Shown here: one piece after another, positions 23,017 through 30,709 of the stretch | Position numbering within the stretch: the first letter of the stretch is position 1 | Layout: every line of letters starts with the position of its first letter | The notes under the pieces: model-generated | What the model was told of the DNA's origin: nothing | The model's database searches: none | The model's input: only the letters and a program-made list of their open reading frames with translations | Translations under genes and position numbers: made by a program | Source of the DNA: JABZIP01 sp052173355 | GTDB taxonomy: Bacteria; Bacillota; Clostridia; Peptostreptococcales; Anaerovoracaceae | Length of the DNA: 43,510 nt | Assembly (NCBI GenBank): GCA_052173355.1 | Contig: JBQMYS010000004.1 | Location: 1-43,510 of the forward strand | Reading direction: 5' to 3'

Positions 23017-24158
23017 TGAATATAAATAAATTTGAAACACGATTTTATGAATTTAAAAAACGTCATCCGAGGATAGTAATGAGCTTTTTGGTATTTGGGA
23101 TAATACCTCTGCTATCATCATTCATACTAGGCTATGAAATGAAATCGGATATACCAACCAATATACCGCTTGTGCTTGTCAATCACGATAATTCCGAATT
23201 TAGTCGCACATTTACGGGATTCATAAAAGATAGTGAATATTTTAAAATAGTTAAGTATTCACAAAGGGATAGCGACATAGAAGAAATGTTGAGGAAAAAT
23301 GAAGCATATGCGGGGCTTATCATACCTAAGAATTTTTATTCGGATATGCGCGCAGGAAAAGCACCGAGTTTAATGACTGTATACGATGGCGCATCGCTTA
23401 CAGTGGTTACAACATCTAAAACATCGCTTTCTGAAATTCTTTTAACGGCAAAAGCGGCATATATGATGAATGTATTTGAAGGGCAACTGGAAAAGACACC
23501 AAGCGAGGTAGAAAGCTATGTAACGCCTATAAAAGTTAATTACAAAATGCTTTTTAATCCTACAAGAAGTTTTAGACCGTATTTGCTTGTAGGAATGCTC
23601 GTTGCGGTAATACAAGTAGGTATAGCAATGCAGGGTGCAGATAGGGCGTTTGAAAGCAAACAGCGGGGATTTTCGCTTGCAATGGAAACAAAAGAAGTTT
23701 TTGTAACTTCGTTACTCAGTATGCTTTCGATTTTTATATGCTTGCTCTGTCAGTATTTTTTCTTTGATCTGCCATACAAGGGTAGTGTTTTTGCGCTTTT
23801 ACCTCTAACGTTTTTATATGCGGTAAGTATAGTTATGGTAGGGTTTATAGTGGGCAGTATTATTCCCGATCGGGTATTCGCATTGCAACTTAGTGCAGTG
23901 CTGGTATTACCAACGAGTATCATGGGCGGATTTACGTACCCGATATATGGAATGCCTGTATTTTTTGTAAAACTTGCTAAATTATTGCCGTTTTATTATT
24001 ATGCGCAAGATTTGCGACATCTTTATCTTGCGGACATGAAAATCAGTAATTTAACTGCCACGTTTGAGTATTTTTATAAATTCATAATAATAGAAATCTT
24101 GGCAGCATTGATATTGTATTTTATCCGCAGGAAGATTAGAAAGGTAGGAGAAGCATGA
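23016..24158 (+). CDS. ABC-2 type transporter permease (YbhR/YhhJ-like), first copy
   Basis: A 380-residue membrane protein of the ABC-2 exporter type. One N-terminal helix (IVMSFLVFGIIPLLSSFILG) is followed by a 150-residue extracytoplasmic domain with NIPLVLVNHDNSEFSRTFTG, the usual VDxDxS-like pattern. Five or so C-terminal helices follow, including VLVLPTSIMGGFTYPIYGMP, the typical P-x-x-x-x-G-x-x-P motif. The start is GTG 23016, at the end of the HlyD gene, so the genes are tightly coupled. It would act with the downstream paralogous permease. No ABC ATPase gene lies within this locus. Confidence 0.87.
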   Translation: MNINKFETRFYEFKKRHPRIVMSFLVFGIIPLLSSFILGYEMKSDIPTNIPLVLVNHDNSEFSRTFTGFIKDSEYFKIVKYSQRDSDIEEMLRKNEAYAGLIIPKNFYSDMRAGKAPSLMTVYDGASLTVVTTSKTSLSEILLTAKAAYMMNVFEGQLEKTPSEVESYVTPIKVNYKMLFNPTRSFRPYLLVGMLVAVIQVGIAMQGADRAFESKQRGFSLAMETKEVFVTSLLSMLSIFICLLCQYFFFDLPYKGSVFALLPLTFLYAVSIVMVGFIVGSIIPDRVFALQLSAVLVLPTSIMGGFTYPIYGMPVFFVKLAKLLPFYYYAQDLRHLYLADMKISNLTATFEYFYKFIIIEILAALILYFIRRKIRKVGEA

Positions 24159-25300
24159 ACTTTAAAGTGATTAAAGATTTGAAACCGTACTTGCTTGTGG
24201 CGCTTGTTCCTCTGATTTTCACTTTTATTTTCGGCGAAATGTTCAGCCCAATATATATAAGAGATATTCCTGTGGCGGTAATGGATATGGATGGCAGCAG
24301 TAATTCGACAAATGTAATAAAGATGCTCAATGAATCCGAAAACCTGAAAATACATGAAGAATATACAAATATGCAGGAAATCAAGGAAAAGATAATAGAA
24401 GGAAAACTTTGCGGTGCAATACTTATACCTAAAGGATTCGGGGAGAACATCAGAGCGAAGAAGGGTGCTCAAGCCACTGTTTTAATGGATAATGCCAATT
24501 TTATGCTTGGGAATAATTTAACAAGTGCCATAAACACAATTTTCGAAACGGTAAATGCGGGCATACAGATAAAGTATCTTGAAGCAGGTGCGCAGGTTCC
24601 TTTTGAAGCTAGACAAAATGTATATACGCTTTCGCTGGCAGACAGGATACTTTACAATCCGCAACTTTCATATATATATTATATGTACCCGGGATTTTTG
24701 GCAATTTTTATACAACAGACTTATTTAGCAGCCCTTGTACCGCTACTCATAGAAGAAAAAGATAGACTTAAAGATATGTCAAACCACCATTTGGCAAAAG
24801 AATTGATAAATGTAAAAGCAGGTCTTTTTTTACGAAGGATAATGTTACTTATAGGTCTTTCACTTATAAGTACGATGGTTTGTATAAAGGTGGCAGGCGG
24901 ACTTTGCGCCGTTCCTATGCGTGGAAATATTGTAGATATATTGATATTGCAGATTTTCTTTATGTTTTCGCTTACAGGTATAAGTATATTGATTGCGACG
25001 GTGTTTGAACAGGTAGCACATGGAGCGCAATTTACCATGTTTCTTACTATACCGACATTCTTGAGTTGCGGTTATGCATGGCCGTATTATTTGGTAGATG
25101 ATAGGCTTGAATTATTATTTGAGCTTACATGGCCGCTGAACTATTTTGTCAACCCTCTAAAGGATGTAATGCTCAAAGCACAAACTGTGGAAATAGATTT
25201 TTTGTTGAAAATGTTGGCATTTGGTATAATTTGGTTGTTTATTGGAGCGGTATTCTTTAAACGTAAAGTAGAAATGATAAGAGAATATAGTTATTCGTAA
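24155..25300 (+). CDS. ABC-2 type transporter permease, second copy
   Basis: A 381-residue paralogue of the preceding permease with the same layout. One helix near residues 10-26 (YLLVALVPLIFTFIFGEMF) is followed by an external domain with IPVAVMDMDGSSNSTNVIKM. The C-terminal membrane domain contains TIPTFLSCGYAWPYYLVDDR, matching the ABC-2 P-x-x-x-x-G-x-x-W/P motif. Its ATG overlaps the previous gene by 4 bases. The two probably form a heterodimeric translocation path as in YbhS/YbhR. The gene is followed by 143 bases with the glnS promoter and no further exporter subunit. Confidence 0.87.
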   Translation: MNFKVIKDLKPYLLVALVPLIFTFIFGEMFSPIYIRDIPVAVMDMDGSSNSTNVIKMLNESENLKIHEEYTNMQEIKEKIIEGKLCGAILIPKGFGENIRAKKGAQATVLMDNANFMLGNNLTSAINTIFETVNAGIQIKYLEAGAQVPFEARQNVYTLSLADRILYNPQLSYIYYMYPGFLAIFIQQTYLAALVPLLIEEKDRLKDMSNHHLAKELINVKAGLFLRRIMLLIGLSLISTMVCIKVAGGLCAVPMRGNIVDILILQIFFMFSLTGISILIATVFEQVAHGAQFTMFLTIPTFLSCGYAWPYYLVDDRLELLFELTWPLNYFVNPLKDVMLKAQTVEIDFLLKMLAFGIIWLFIGAVFFKRKVEMIREYSYS

Positions 25301-25345
25301 AGTTTCAGCCATAAAACTTACTTGAAAAAAGGTAATTAAAAATGC

Positions 25346-25374
25346 TTTACTAATTGTGCAATACTGATTATAAT
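25346..25374 (+). promoter_or_regulatory. Promoter for glnS
   Basis: TTTACT (25346-25351), a 17-base spacer and TATAAT (25369-25374) lie 70 bases before the start codon. No T-box element is seen. Confidence 0.65.
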
Positions 25375-25443
25375 TAGATATGTATATGCAAAAAATGATT
25401 TTAGCTTATAAAATATATTACCGAAGTATTTAAAGGAGGCACA

Positions 25444-27123
25444 ATGGCGGAAAATATCTGTAAAAATGGTGAAATTCTTGAAGATGAAAAAGCATCTGTT
25501 AAGAATTTCATACATAATATAATAGATGAAGACATTGAAAAAGGAGTATACGGAAAAAAAGTATATACAAGGTTCCCACCTGAGCCTAACGGATATTTGC
25601 ACATAGGTCATGCGAAGTCGATTTGCTTGAACTTTACAACTGCTATGAAGTATGGCGGGAAGTGTAATTTGCGATATGATGACACGAATCCGGTAAAAGA
25701 GGATATGGAATATGTCAAATCAATCGAAGAAGATGTGAAGTGGTTAGGATTTGATTGGGAAAAAAGACTTTGGGCATCTGATTATTTTGATACGATGTTT
25801 GAAGCGGCGGTATCTTTGATAAAGCAGGGGAAGGCATTTGTTTGTGATTTGAATGCAGAAGAAATGAAAGTATACCGCGGAACACTTACACAACCGGGAA
25901 AGAACAGTCCTTACAGGGATAGAAGCATAGAGGAAAATTTTGAACTTTTCATGCAGATGAAGAATGGTAAATTTGCAGATGGAGAGAAGGTCCTAAGAGC
26001 CAAGATAGATATGGCATCTCCTAATATCAATATGCGTGATCCTGTAATTTATAGAATTGCATATGCGCATCACCATAATACAAAAGATAAATGGTGTATT
26101 TATCCTATGTATGACTTTGCGCATCCTATAGAAGATGCAATAGAGGGAATCACTCATTCAATTTGCACTCTGGAATTTGAAGATCATAGACCATTGTATG
26201 ACTGGGTCTTGGAAAATGTAGGTATGTGGAAAACTCCACCAAAGCAGATTGAGTTTGCACGCTTAAATTTAACAAATACGGTTATGTCGAAGCGACTTTT
26301 AAAATCGCTTGTTGATGACGGTGTTGTAGAAGATTGGGATGATCCTCGTATGCCGACTATAGCAGGGCTTAGGAGGCGTGGATATACACCGACGGCGATT
26401 CGCGATTTTTGCGAAAGAATTGGAGTTTCAAAGGCAAACAGTACAGTTGATATAGCACTTTTAGAACATTGCGTTAGGGAAGACCTGAAAGATAAGGTTC
26501 AGAGCAAAAATGTAATCGAAAATCCTATAAAAGTGGTAATAACAAATTATCCGCAAGATCAGATTGAAGAAATTGAAATAGAAAACAGTAAAGAAAGACC
26601 GGATTTCGGCAACCGAAAAATAACATTCAGCAACGAACTTTATGTGGACGGTGCTGATTTTATGGAAGTACCCGAAAAAAAGTATTTCAGACTATTTCCG
26701 GGCAATGAAGTCAGGTTTAAAGGAGCATATTTTATTAAGTGCAATGAAGTTGTGAAAAATCCGGACGGAAGTATAAAAGAACTGCTTTGCACCTACGATC
26801 CGCAGACTCGTAGCGGAAGCGGGTTTGAGGGGCGAAAGGTAAAAGGGACTATACATTTTGTAGATGCGAAGAATGCGATAGAAATCAAGATTCGTAAATA
26901 TGGATATTTGATGTTGGAAAATGAAGACGGAGAAGCGCAATTAAATCCGAATTCTTTGGTAGAGATAACTGCGATGGCTGAAAAGTCGATATTAGAAGCA
27001 AAAGCAGGTGAAGCATTCCAATTTTTTAGACATGGATATTATGTTGCGGACAGTAAGCTTTTCGCAGAGGATAATTTGGTATTTAATCAGATAGTTGATT
27101 TAAAGAGTTCGTGGAAAAAATAA
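25444..27123 (+). CDS. glnS: Glutamine--tRNA ligase
   Basis: A class I aminoacyl-tRNA synthetase charging tRNA-Gln. The HIGH motif is PPEPNGYLHIGHAKS near residues 41-55, and the KMSKS-like motif is NTVMSKRLL near 277. GWDDPRMPTI-like DWDDPRMPTIAGLRRRGYTP is the conserved GlnRS segment, and the C-terminal anticodon-binding beta-barrels follow. Its 559 residues match bacterial GlnRS. GGAGG lies 3-4 bases before the ATG. Many Bacillota lack GlnRS and use GatCAB, so its presence is informative about the lineage. truA follows 10 bases later. Confidence 0.96.
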   Translation: MAENICKNGEILEDEKASVKNFIHNIIDEDIEKGVYGKKVYTRFPPEPNGYLHIGHAKSICLNFTTAMKYGGKCNLRYDDTNPVKEDMEYVKSIEEDVKWLGFDWEKRLWASDYFDTMFEAAVSLIKQGKAFVCDLNAEEMKVYRGTLTQPGKNSPYRDRSIEENFELFMQMKNGKFADGEKVLRAKIDMASPNINMRDPVIYRIAYAHHHNTKDKWCIYPMYDFAHPIEDAIEGITHSICTLEFEDHRPLYDWVLENVGMWKTPPKQIEFARLNLTNTVMSKRLLKSLVDDGVVEDWDDPRMPTIAGLRRRGYTPTAIRDFCERIGVSKANSTVDIALLEHCVREDLKDKVQSKNVIENPIKVVITNYPQDQIEEIEIENSKERPDFGNRKITFSNELYVDGADFMEVPEKKYFRLFPGNEVRFKGAYFIKCNEVVKNPDGSIKELLCTYDPQTRSGSGFEGRKVKGTIHFVDAKNAIEIKIRKYGYLMLENEDGEAQLNPNSLVEITAMAEKSILEAKAGEAFQFFRHGYYVADSKLFAEDNLVFNQIVDLKSSWKK

Positions 27124-27133
27124 TTTACAAATA

Positions 27134-27955
27134 ATGAAAAACAAAAAAATGGAAACTGATAGCAAAAATAATTTGCGTAATGTGCTTTTGACAATAGAGT
27201 ATGACGGCACCCGCCTAAGCGGTTGGCAACGCCAGCCGCTTAGGCGCACCGTTCAAGGGGAACTTGAACGGTGTCTTGCCCGAATTCTCGGGCAAGAGGT
27301 GCTGCTTGCAGGAGTAAGCCGTACCGATGCGGGAGTCCATGCGCATGCGCAAAAAGCAAGTTTCTTTTTAAACAATTCAATTCCGTTACAAAATTTGAAG
27401 ACTGCGCTTAATAATATGCTTTCGGGTGGTAAAGCAAATCTATTGGAAACATCTGATATTAGAATAGTCGAAATAGAGGAGAAAGCATCAGATTTTCATG
27501 CGAGATTCAGTGCAGTCGGGAAAAAATATATTTATTTGATAAATAATAATATTGAAGAAAGCGTATTTGAGAGAAATTACAGTTATCATGTGAAAAAACC
27601 GCTTGATATTGAGAAGATGAGGGTCGCAGCAAAACAAATTGTGGGAACTCACGATTTTGTTTGTTTTCAGGCTGCGGGTTCAAATCCAAGGCAGACAACG
27701 GTTAGAACAATTTATTCACTTGAAATCGAGAATAAACGCGACAATCAAATTTCTATACAAATTAAGGGCGACGGATTTTTATACAATATGGTTAGGATTA
27801 TTGTTGGAACTTTGGTTGAAGTTGGTTACGGAAAAATTCCGCAAGACGGAATTTTAGAAATTATACACGAGAAAGATAGGAAAAATGCGGGGCACACAGC
27901 GCCTGCAAGAGGATTGTATTTGGCAGAGGTATACTATGAAAAGACCGAGCTTTGA
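27134..27955 (+). CDS. truA: tRNA pseudouridine(38-40) synthase TruA
   Basis: Isomerizes uridines 38-40 in the tRNA anticodon arm to pseudouridine. LLTIEYDGTRLSGWQRQP near residues 19-36 is the N-terminal motif, GVSRTDAGVHAHAQ near 60-73 carries the catalytic aspartate, and FLYNMVRIIVGTLVEVG is the C-terminal signature. Its 273 residues are a normal length. The start ATG has no clear ribosome site; a later ATG at 27149 also lies before the core. Nucleotides 27205-27304 form a cloverleaf-like palindromic block while encoding ordinary TruA sequence. The 3' end overlaps the dCMP deaminase gene by 20 bases. Confidence 0.95.
   Translation: MKNKKMETDSKNNLRNVLLTIEYDGTRLSGWQRQPLRRTVQGELERCLARILGQEVLLAGVSRTDAGVHAHAQKASFFLNNSIPLQNLKTALNNMLSGGKANLLETSDIRIVEIEEKASDFHARFSAVGKKYIYLINNNIEESVFERNYSYHVKKPLDIEKMRVAAKQIVGTHDFVCFQAAGSNPRQTTVRTIYSLEIENKRDNQISIQIKGDGFLYNMVRIIVGTLVEVGYGKIPQDGILEIIHEKDRKNAGHTAPARGLYLAEVYYEKTEL
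27205..27304 (+). other. Cloverleaf-like four-way inverted repeat inside truA coding sequence
   Basis: A closing stem CGGCACC (27205-27211) pairs with GGTGCTG (27298-27304), 7 pairs including one G-T. Three arms follow with no unpaired base at the junction. Arm 1, 27212-27227 with 27231-27246, is 16 bp (one G-T wobble) around AAC; its core is CGCCTAAGCGG with CCGCTTAGGCG. Arm 2, CACCGTTCAAG (27247-27257) with CTTGAACGGTG (27263-27273), is 11 perfect pairs. Arm 3, TCTTGCCCGA (27274-27283) with TCGGGCAAGA (27288-27297), is 10 perfect pairs. About 63 of the 100 bases are G or C. The frame is open and codes a conserved part of TruA. A perfect palindrome, TGCGCATGCGCA, follows at 27340-27351. Confidence 0.92.
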
Positions 27956-28397
27956 TGAATATTTTATGCAAATGGCGCTGTTAACCGCAAAGCGCTCAAC
28001 TTGTTTGCGCAGACAGGTTGGGGCGGTTATAGTCAAAGATAAGCATATAATTGCTACCGGATATAACGGTGCGCCGAAAGGACTTGCGCATTGTGAAGAA
28101 ATAGGGGGATGTTTGCGGGAAGAACTCGGGATACCGTCAGGGGAAAGGCACGAGTTGTGTAGGGCACTTCATGCAGAGCAAAACGCAATTATACAAGCGG
28201 CTGTTTTAGGGCAAAGCATAGAGAATGCCGTAATTTATGTAACACATCAGCCATGTAGCATATGCGCGAAGATGATAATCAATGCAGGGATTAAAAAAAT
28301 TATGATACACAGCGGATACCCTGACGAAATGTCATCCAAATTATTAAAAGAGGCGAATATACAAATTGAAAAGCTTAATATCGAACTGGGAGAATAA
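27936..28397 (+). CDS. dCMP/cytidine deaminase family protein (ComEB-like)
   Basis: A zinc deaminase of 153 residues, closest to dCMP deaminases (dCMP to dUMP, feeding thymidylate synthesis) and to ComEB. The start SFDEYFMQMALLTAKRSTCL followed by RRQVGAVIV is typical of dCMP deaminase. The zinc site comprises HAEQNAII (catalytic glutamate) and PCSICAKMI with two cysteines. I chose ATG 27936, which has GAGG 7 bases upstream, inside the end of truA. comEB next to tagO/wecA and mnaA upstream of atp genes is a known arrangement in Bacillota. A role in competence is not implied without other com genes. Confidence 0.9.
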   Translation: MKRPSFDEYFMQMALLTAKRSTCLRRQVGAVIVKDKHIIATGYNGAPKGLAHCEEIGGCLREELGIPSGERHELCRALHAEQNAIIQAAVLGQSIENAVIYVTHQPCSICAKMIINAGIKKIMIHSGYPDEMSSKLLKEANIQIEKLNIELGE

Positions 28398-28400
28398 TAA

Positions 28401-29561
28401 ATGATATTTTGGATAGTTTTTTTGTTGGCATTTTTCGTTAGTTTGTTAATGACACCGGCTGCTATACGCATTGCGATAAGTATAGGAGCAGTTGATGTTC
28501 CGAAAGATGCACGAAGGATGCATACAAAACCCATGCCGCGTTTTGGGGGGATTGCGATTTTTTTTGGAACTATGGTTTCTATATTATCAGTAATATGTGT
28601 ATTTGCGACAAAATTGCGAGAGCATATGATTGAGCGTGGAGCGGATTGGCACAGTTTACCGAAAGAAATGATGATGGGAATTGTGATTGGAGGAATTTGC
28701 ATATATATACTTGGTGCGCTTGATGATTTGAAAAATTTACCTGCCAAGTTTAAGTTTGCATGTCAGATTTTAATTGCGTGTATTCCGTATTTTTTTGGTG
28801 TTAGAATAAATTTTGTAACCAATCATTTCGGAGTCGGATTCGGTGATACTCATAGTTATTTTACGGGAGCGATTTGTTTCTTTTTGACGATAATTTGGAT
28901 TACAGGCATTACAAATACAGTGAATTTAATAGACGGACTTGATGGACTTGCTTGTGGAGTAGCCGCGATTTCGTCACTTTGTCTTGCATATATAGAATAT
29001 ATACATGGACTTTATATTCCTGCGCTTGCAATGCTTGCACTTGCAGGAGGGACATTGGGATTTTTGCCGTTTAACTTTCATCCTGCCAAAATTTTCATGG
29101 GTGACGGAGGGTCGCTTTTTTTGGGCTTTATGCTTGCAAACTTGTCAATAGTGGGACCTGCTAAAAGTGCTACTGTCTTAGCACTTATAATACCGATATT
29201 GGTACTCGGGATTCCGATTTTTGATACGGCTTTTGCAATTTTGAGAAGACTTGTTAACCACAAGCCGATAATGGAAGCGGATAAGGGTCATCTGCATCAT
29301 AGATTGATGAATGCGGGATTGGGGCAGAGACGTACTGTATTGACTATATATGGAATTAGCGGTGTAATGGGTGTTTCTGCAGTGCTTTTCAGTAGAGATT
29401 TGTTTGTTGAATCTTTTGGACTTTTGTGTATCGCGGCAATGCATATTTATGTATTTTTGACCGATGCGAATAGCTGGAAATTACAAATTAAGGCGGTAAA
29501 TACAAAAGTGGAAGAAAAGCGTCAAAATAAACAAGCGGGCAGCGAGAAAAAATCCGATTAA
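28401..29561 (+). CDS. Undecaprenyl-phosphate N-acetylhexosamine-1-phosphate transferase (WecA/TagO-like)
   Basis: A polytopic membrane enzyme (about 10-11 helices) of the MraY/WecA family that moves GlcNAc-1-phosphate or a similar sugar phosphate to undecaprenyl phosphate. Motifs are VPKDARRMHTKPMPRFGGIA near residue 33, GALDDLKNLPAK (Asp-Asp) near 110, NTVNLIDGLDGLA near 172, GDGGSLFLGF near 234 and HLHHRL near 294. This set defines the family. Together with the 2-epimerase gene that follows it suggests a teichoic acid or other wall-linked polysaccharide. Length 386 residues. It starts 3 bases after the deaminase stop. Confidence 0.92.
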   Translation: MIFWIVFLLAFFVSLLMTPAAIRIAISIGAVDVPKDARRMHTKPMPRFGGIAIFFGTMVSILSVICVFATKLREHMIERGADWHSLPKEMMMGIVIGGICIYILGALDDLKNLPAKFKFACQILIACIPYFFGVRINFVTNHFGVGFGDTHSYFTGAICFFLTIIWITGITNTVNLIDGLDGLACGVAAISSLCLAYIEYIHGLYIPALAMLALAGGTLGFLPFNFHPAKIFMGDGGSLFLGFMLANLSIVGPAKSATVLALIIPILVLGIPIFDTAFAILRRLVNHKPIMEADKGHLHHRLMNAGLGQRRTVLTIYGISGVMGVSAVLFSRDLFVESFGLLCIAAMHIYVFLTDANSWKLQIKAVNTKVEEKRQNKQAGSEKKSD

Positions 29562-29578
29562 ATTAGGGGAGAAAAAAT

Positions 29579-30709
29579 ATGAAAGTAATGACAGTATTCG
29601 GAACAAGACCGGAAGCGATAAAAATGGCGCCTCTTGTGGAAGAATTGCAAAATACTGCCGGTATAGAAAGTGTTTTGTGCGTAACTGCGCAACATAGGCA
29701 GATGCTTGATCAGGTACTTGATTTGTTTAAACTTAAACCGGATTATGATTTGAATATAATGAAACCAAATCAAAGCATCAGTCAAATAACGTCAAATGTA
29801 CTCTTGGGGCTTGAAAGCGTGTTGGAAAAAGAAATGCCGGATATAGTCCTCGTTCATGGGGATACATCTACAACTTTCGCAGCAGCACTTGCAGGTTTTT
29901 ACAAGCAAATTAAGATAGGGCATGTAGAAGCAGGGCTTCGAACTTACGATAAATATTCACCTTATCCGGAGGAAATGAACAGGGTGCTTACAGGGCATTT
30001 AGCAGATATACATTTTGCACCGACGAAGCTGAATAAAGGGAATTTGCTTGCGGAGGGAGTAGCCGGTAAAGACATTGTAATTACAGGAAATACAGTTATA
30101 GATGCATTGCTGAGCGTTGCTAAAAAACCTTATGAATTTATAGATGAGGTTTTGAAAAATTTGGATTTCGAAAATAAGAGAATAATAACTGTTACTTGTC
30201 ATAGACGAGAAAATCTTGGCGAAAATATGAGAAATATTTTTTCTGCTATTAGAAGGCTTGCGGATGAATTTGCAGATGTTGAGATAGTTTATCCAATGCA
30301 TATGAATCCAAAGGTACGTGAAATTGCGGGGGAACTGCTCTTGGGAGCGGATAATGTTCATTTGATAGAACCGCTCGAGTATCAACCTTTTGTGAATTTG
30401 ATGGCAAAATCATATTTTATTATCACAGATTCCGGTGGAATGCAGGAAGAAGCTCCATCACTTGGAAAACCGGTACTTGTAGTGCGCAAGGAAACGGAAA
30501 GGCCGGAAGCGGTAAAAGCGGGTACGGTAAAGCTTGCAGGCGTTAGCGAAGAAGAAATCTATAGTTTAGCCAAAAAATTACTCATTGATAAAAAAGCTTA
30601 TGAAAAGATGGCACATGCTGAAAATCCATATGGTGACGGCACTGCCTGCAAAAAAATAGTGAGCGCGATTTTGAATATGAAAAAGGAGCAAAAAAAGAAA
30701 TGGGAGTAA
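29579..30709 (+). CDS. wecB: UDP-N-acetylglucosamine 2-epimerase (non-hydrolysing)
   Basis: Interconverts UDP-GlcNAc and UDP-ManNAc in the cytoplasm for wall or envelope glycans. The N-terminal KVMTVFGTRPEAIKMAPLV is diagnostic. VHGDTSTTFAAALAGFYKQI, GHVEAGLRTYDKYSPYPEEM and TDSGGMQEEAPSLGKPVLVV are the other conserved blocks, the last binding UDP. Its 376 residues match WecB/MnaA. AGGGGAG lies just upstream of the ATG. It follows the WecA-like gene by 17 bases and the MATE gene begins right after its stop. Bacillus uses the name mnaA for the same gene. Confidence 0.95.
   Translation: MKVMTVFGTRPEAIKMAPLVEELQNTAGIESVLCVTAQHRQMLDQVLDLFKLKPDYDLNIMKPNQSISQITSNVLLGLESVLEKEMPDIVLVHGDTSTTFAAALAGFYKQIKIGHVEAGLRTYDKYSPYPEEMNRVLTGHLADIHFAPTKLNKGNLLAEGVAGKDIVITGNTVIDALLSVAKKPYEFIDEVLKNLDFENKRIITVTCHRRENLGENMRNIFSAIRRLADEFADVEIVYPMHMNPKVREIAGELLLGADNVHLIEPLEYQPFVNLMAKSYFIITDSGGMQEEAPSLGKPVLVVRKETERPEAVKAGTVKLAGVSEEEIYSLAKKLLIDKKAYEKMAHAENPYGDGTACKKIVSAILNMKKEQKKKWE

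Noticed and set aside
23868..23877. CCCGATCGGG palindrome in the first ABC-2 permease gene
   Set aside because: It is an isolated 10-bp palindrome with no flanking structure.
27205..27304. tRNA or other RNA gene on the truA cloverleaf
   Set aside because: The arms are too long, there is no T-loop or CCA, no anticodon-like loop and no promoter. The block is inside an intact, family-conserved reading frame.
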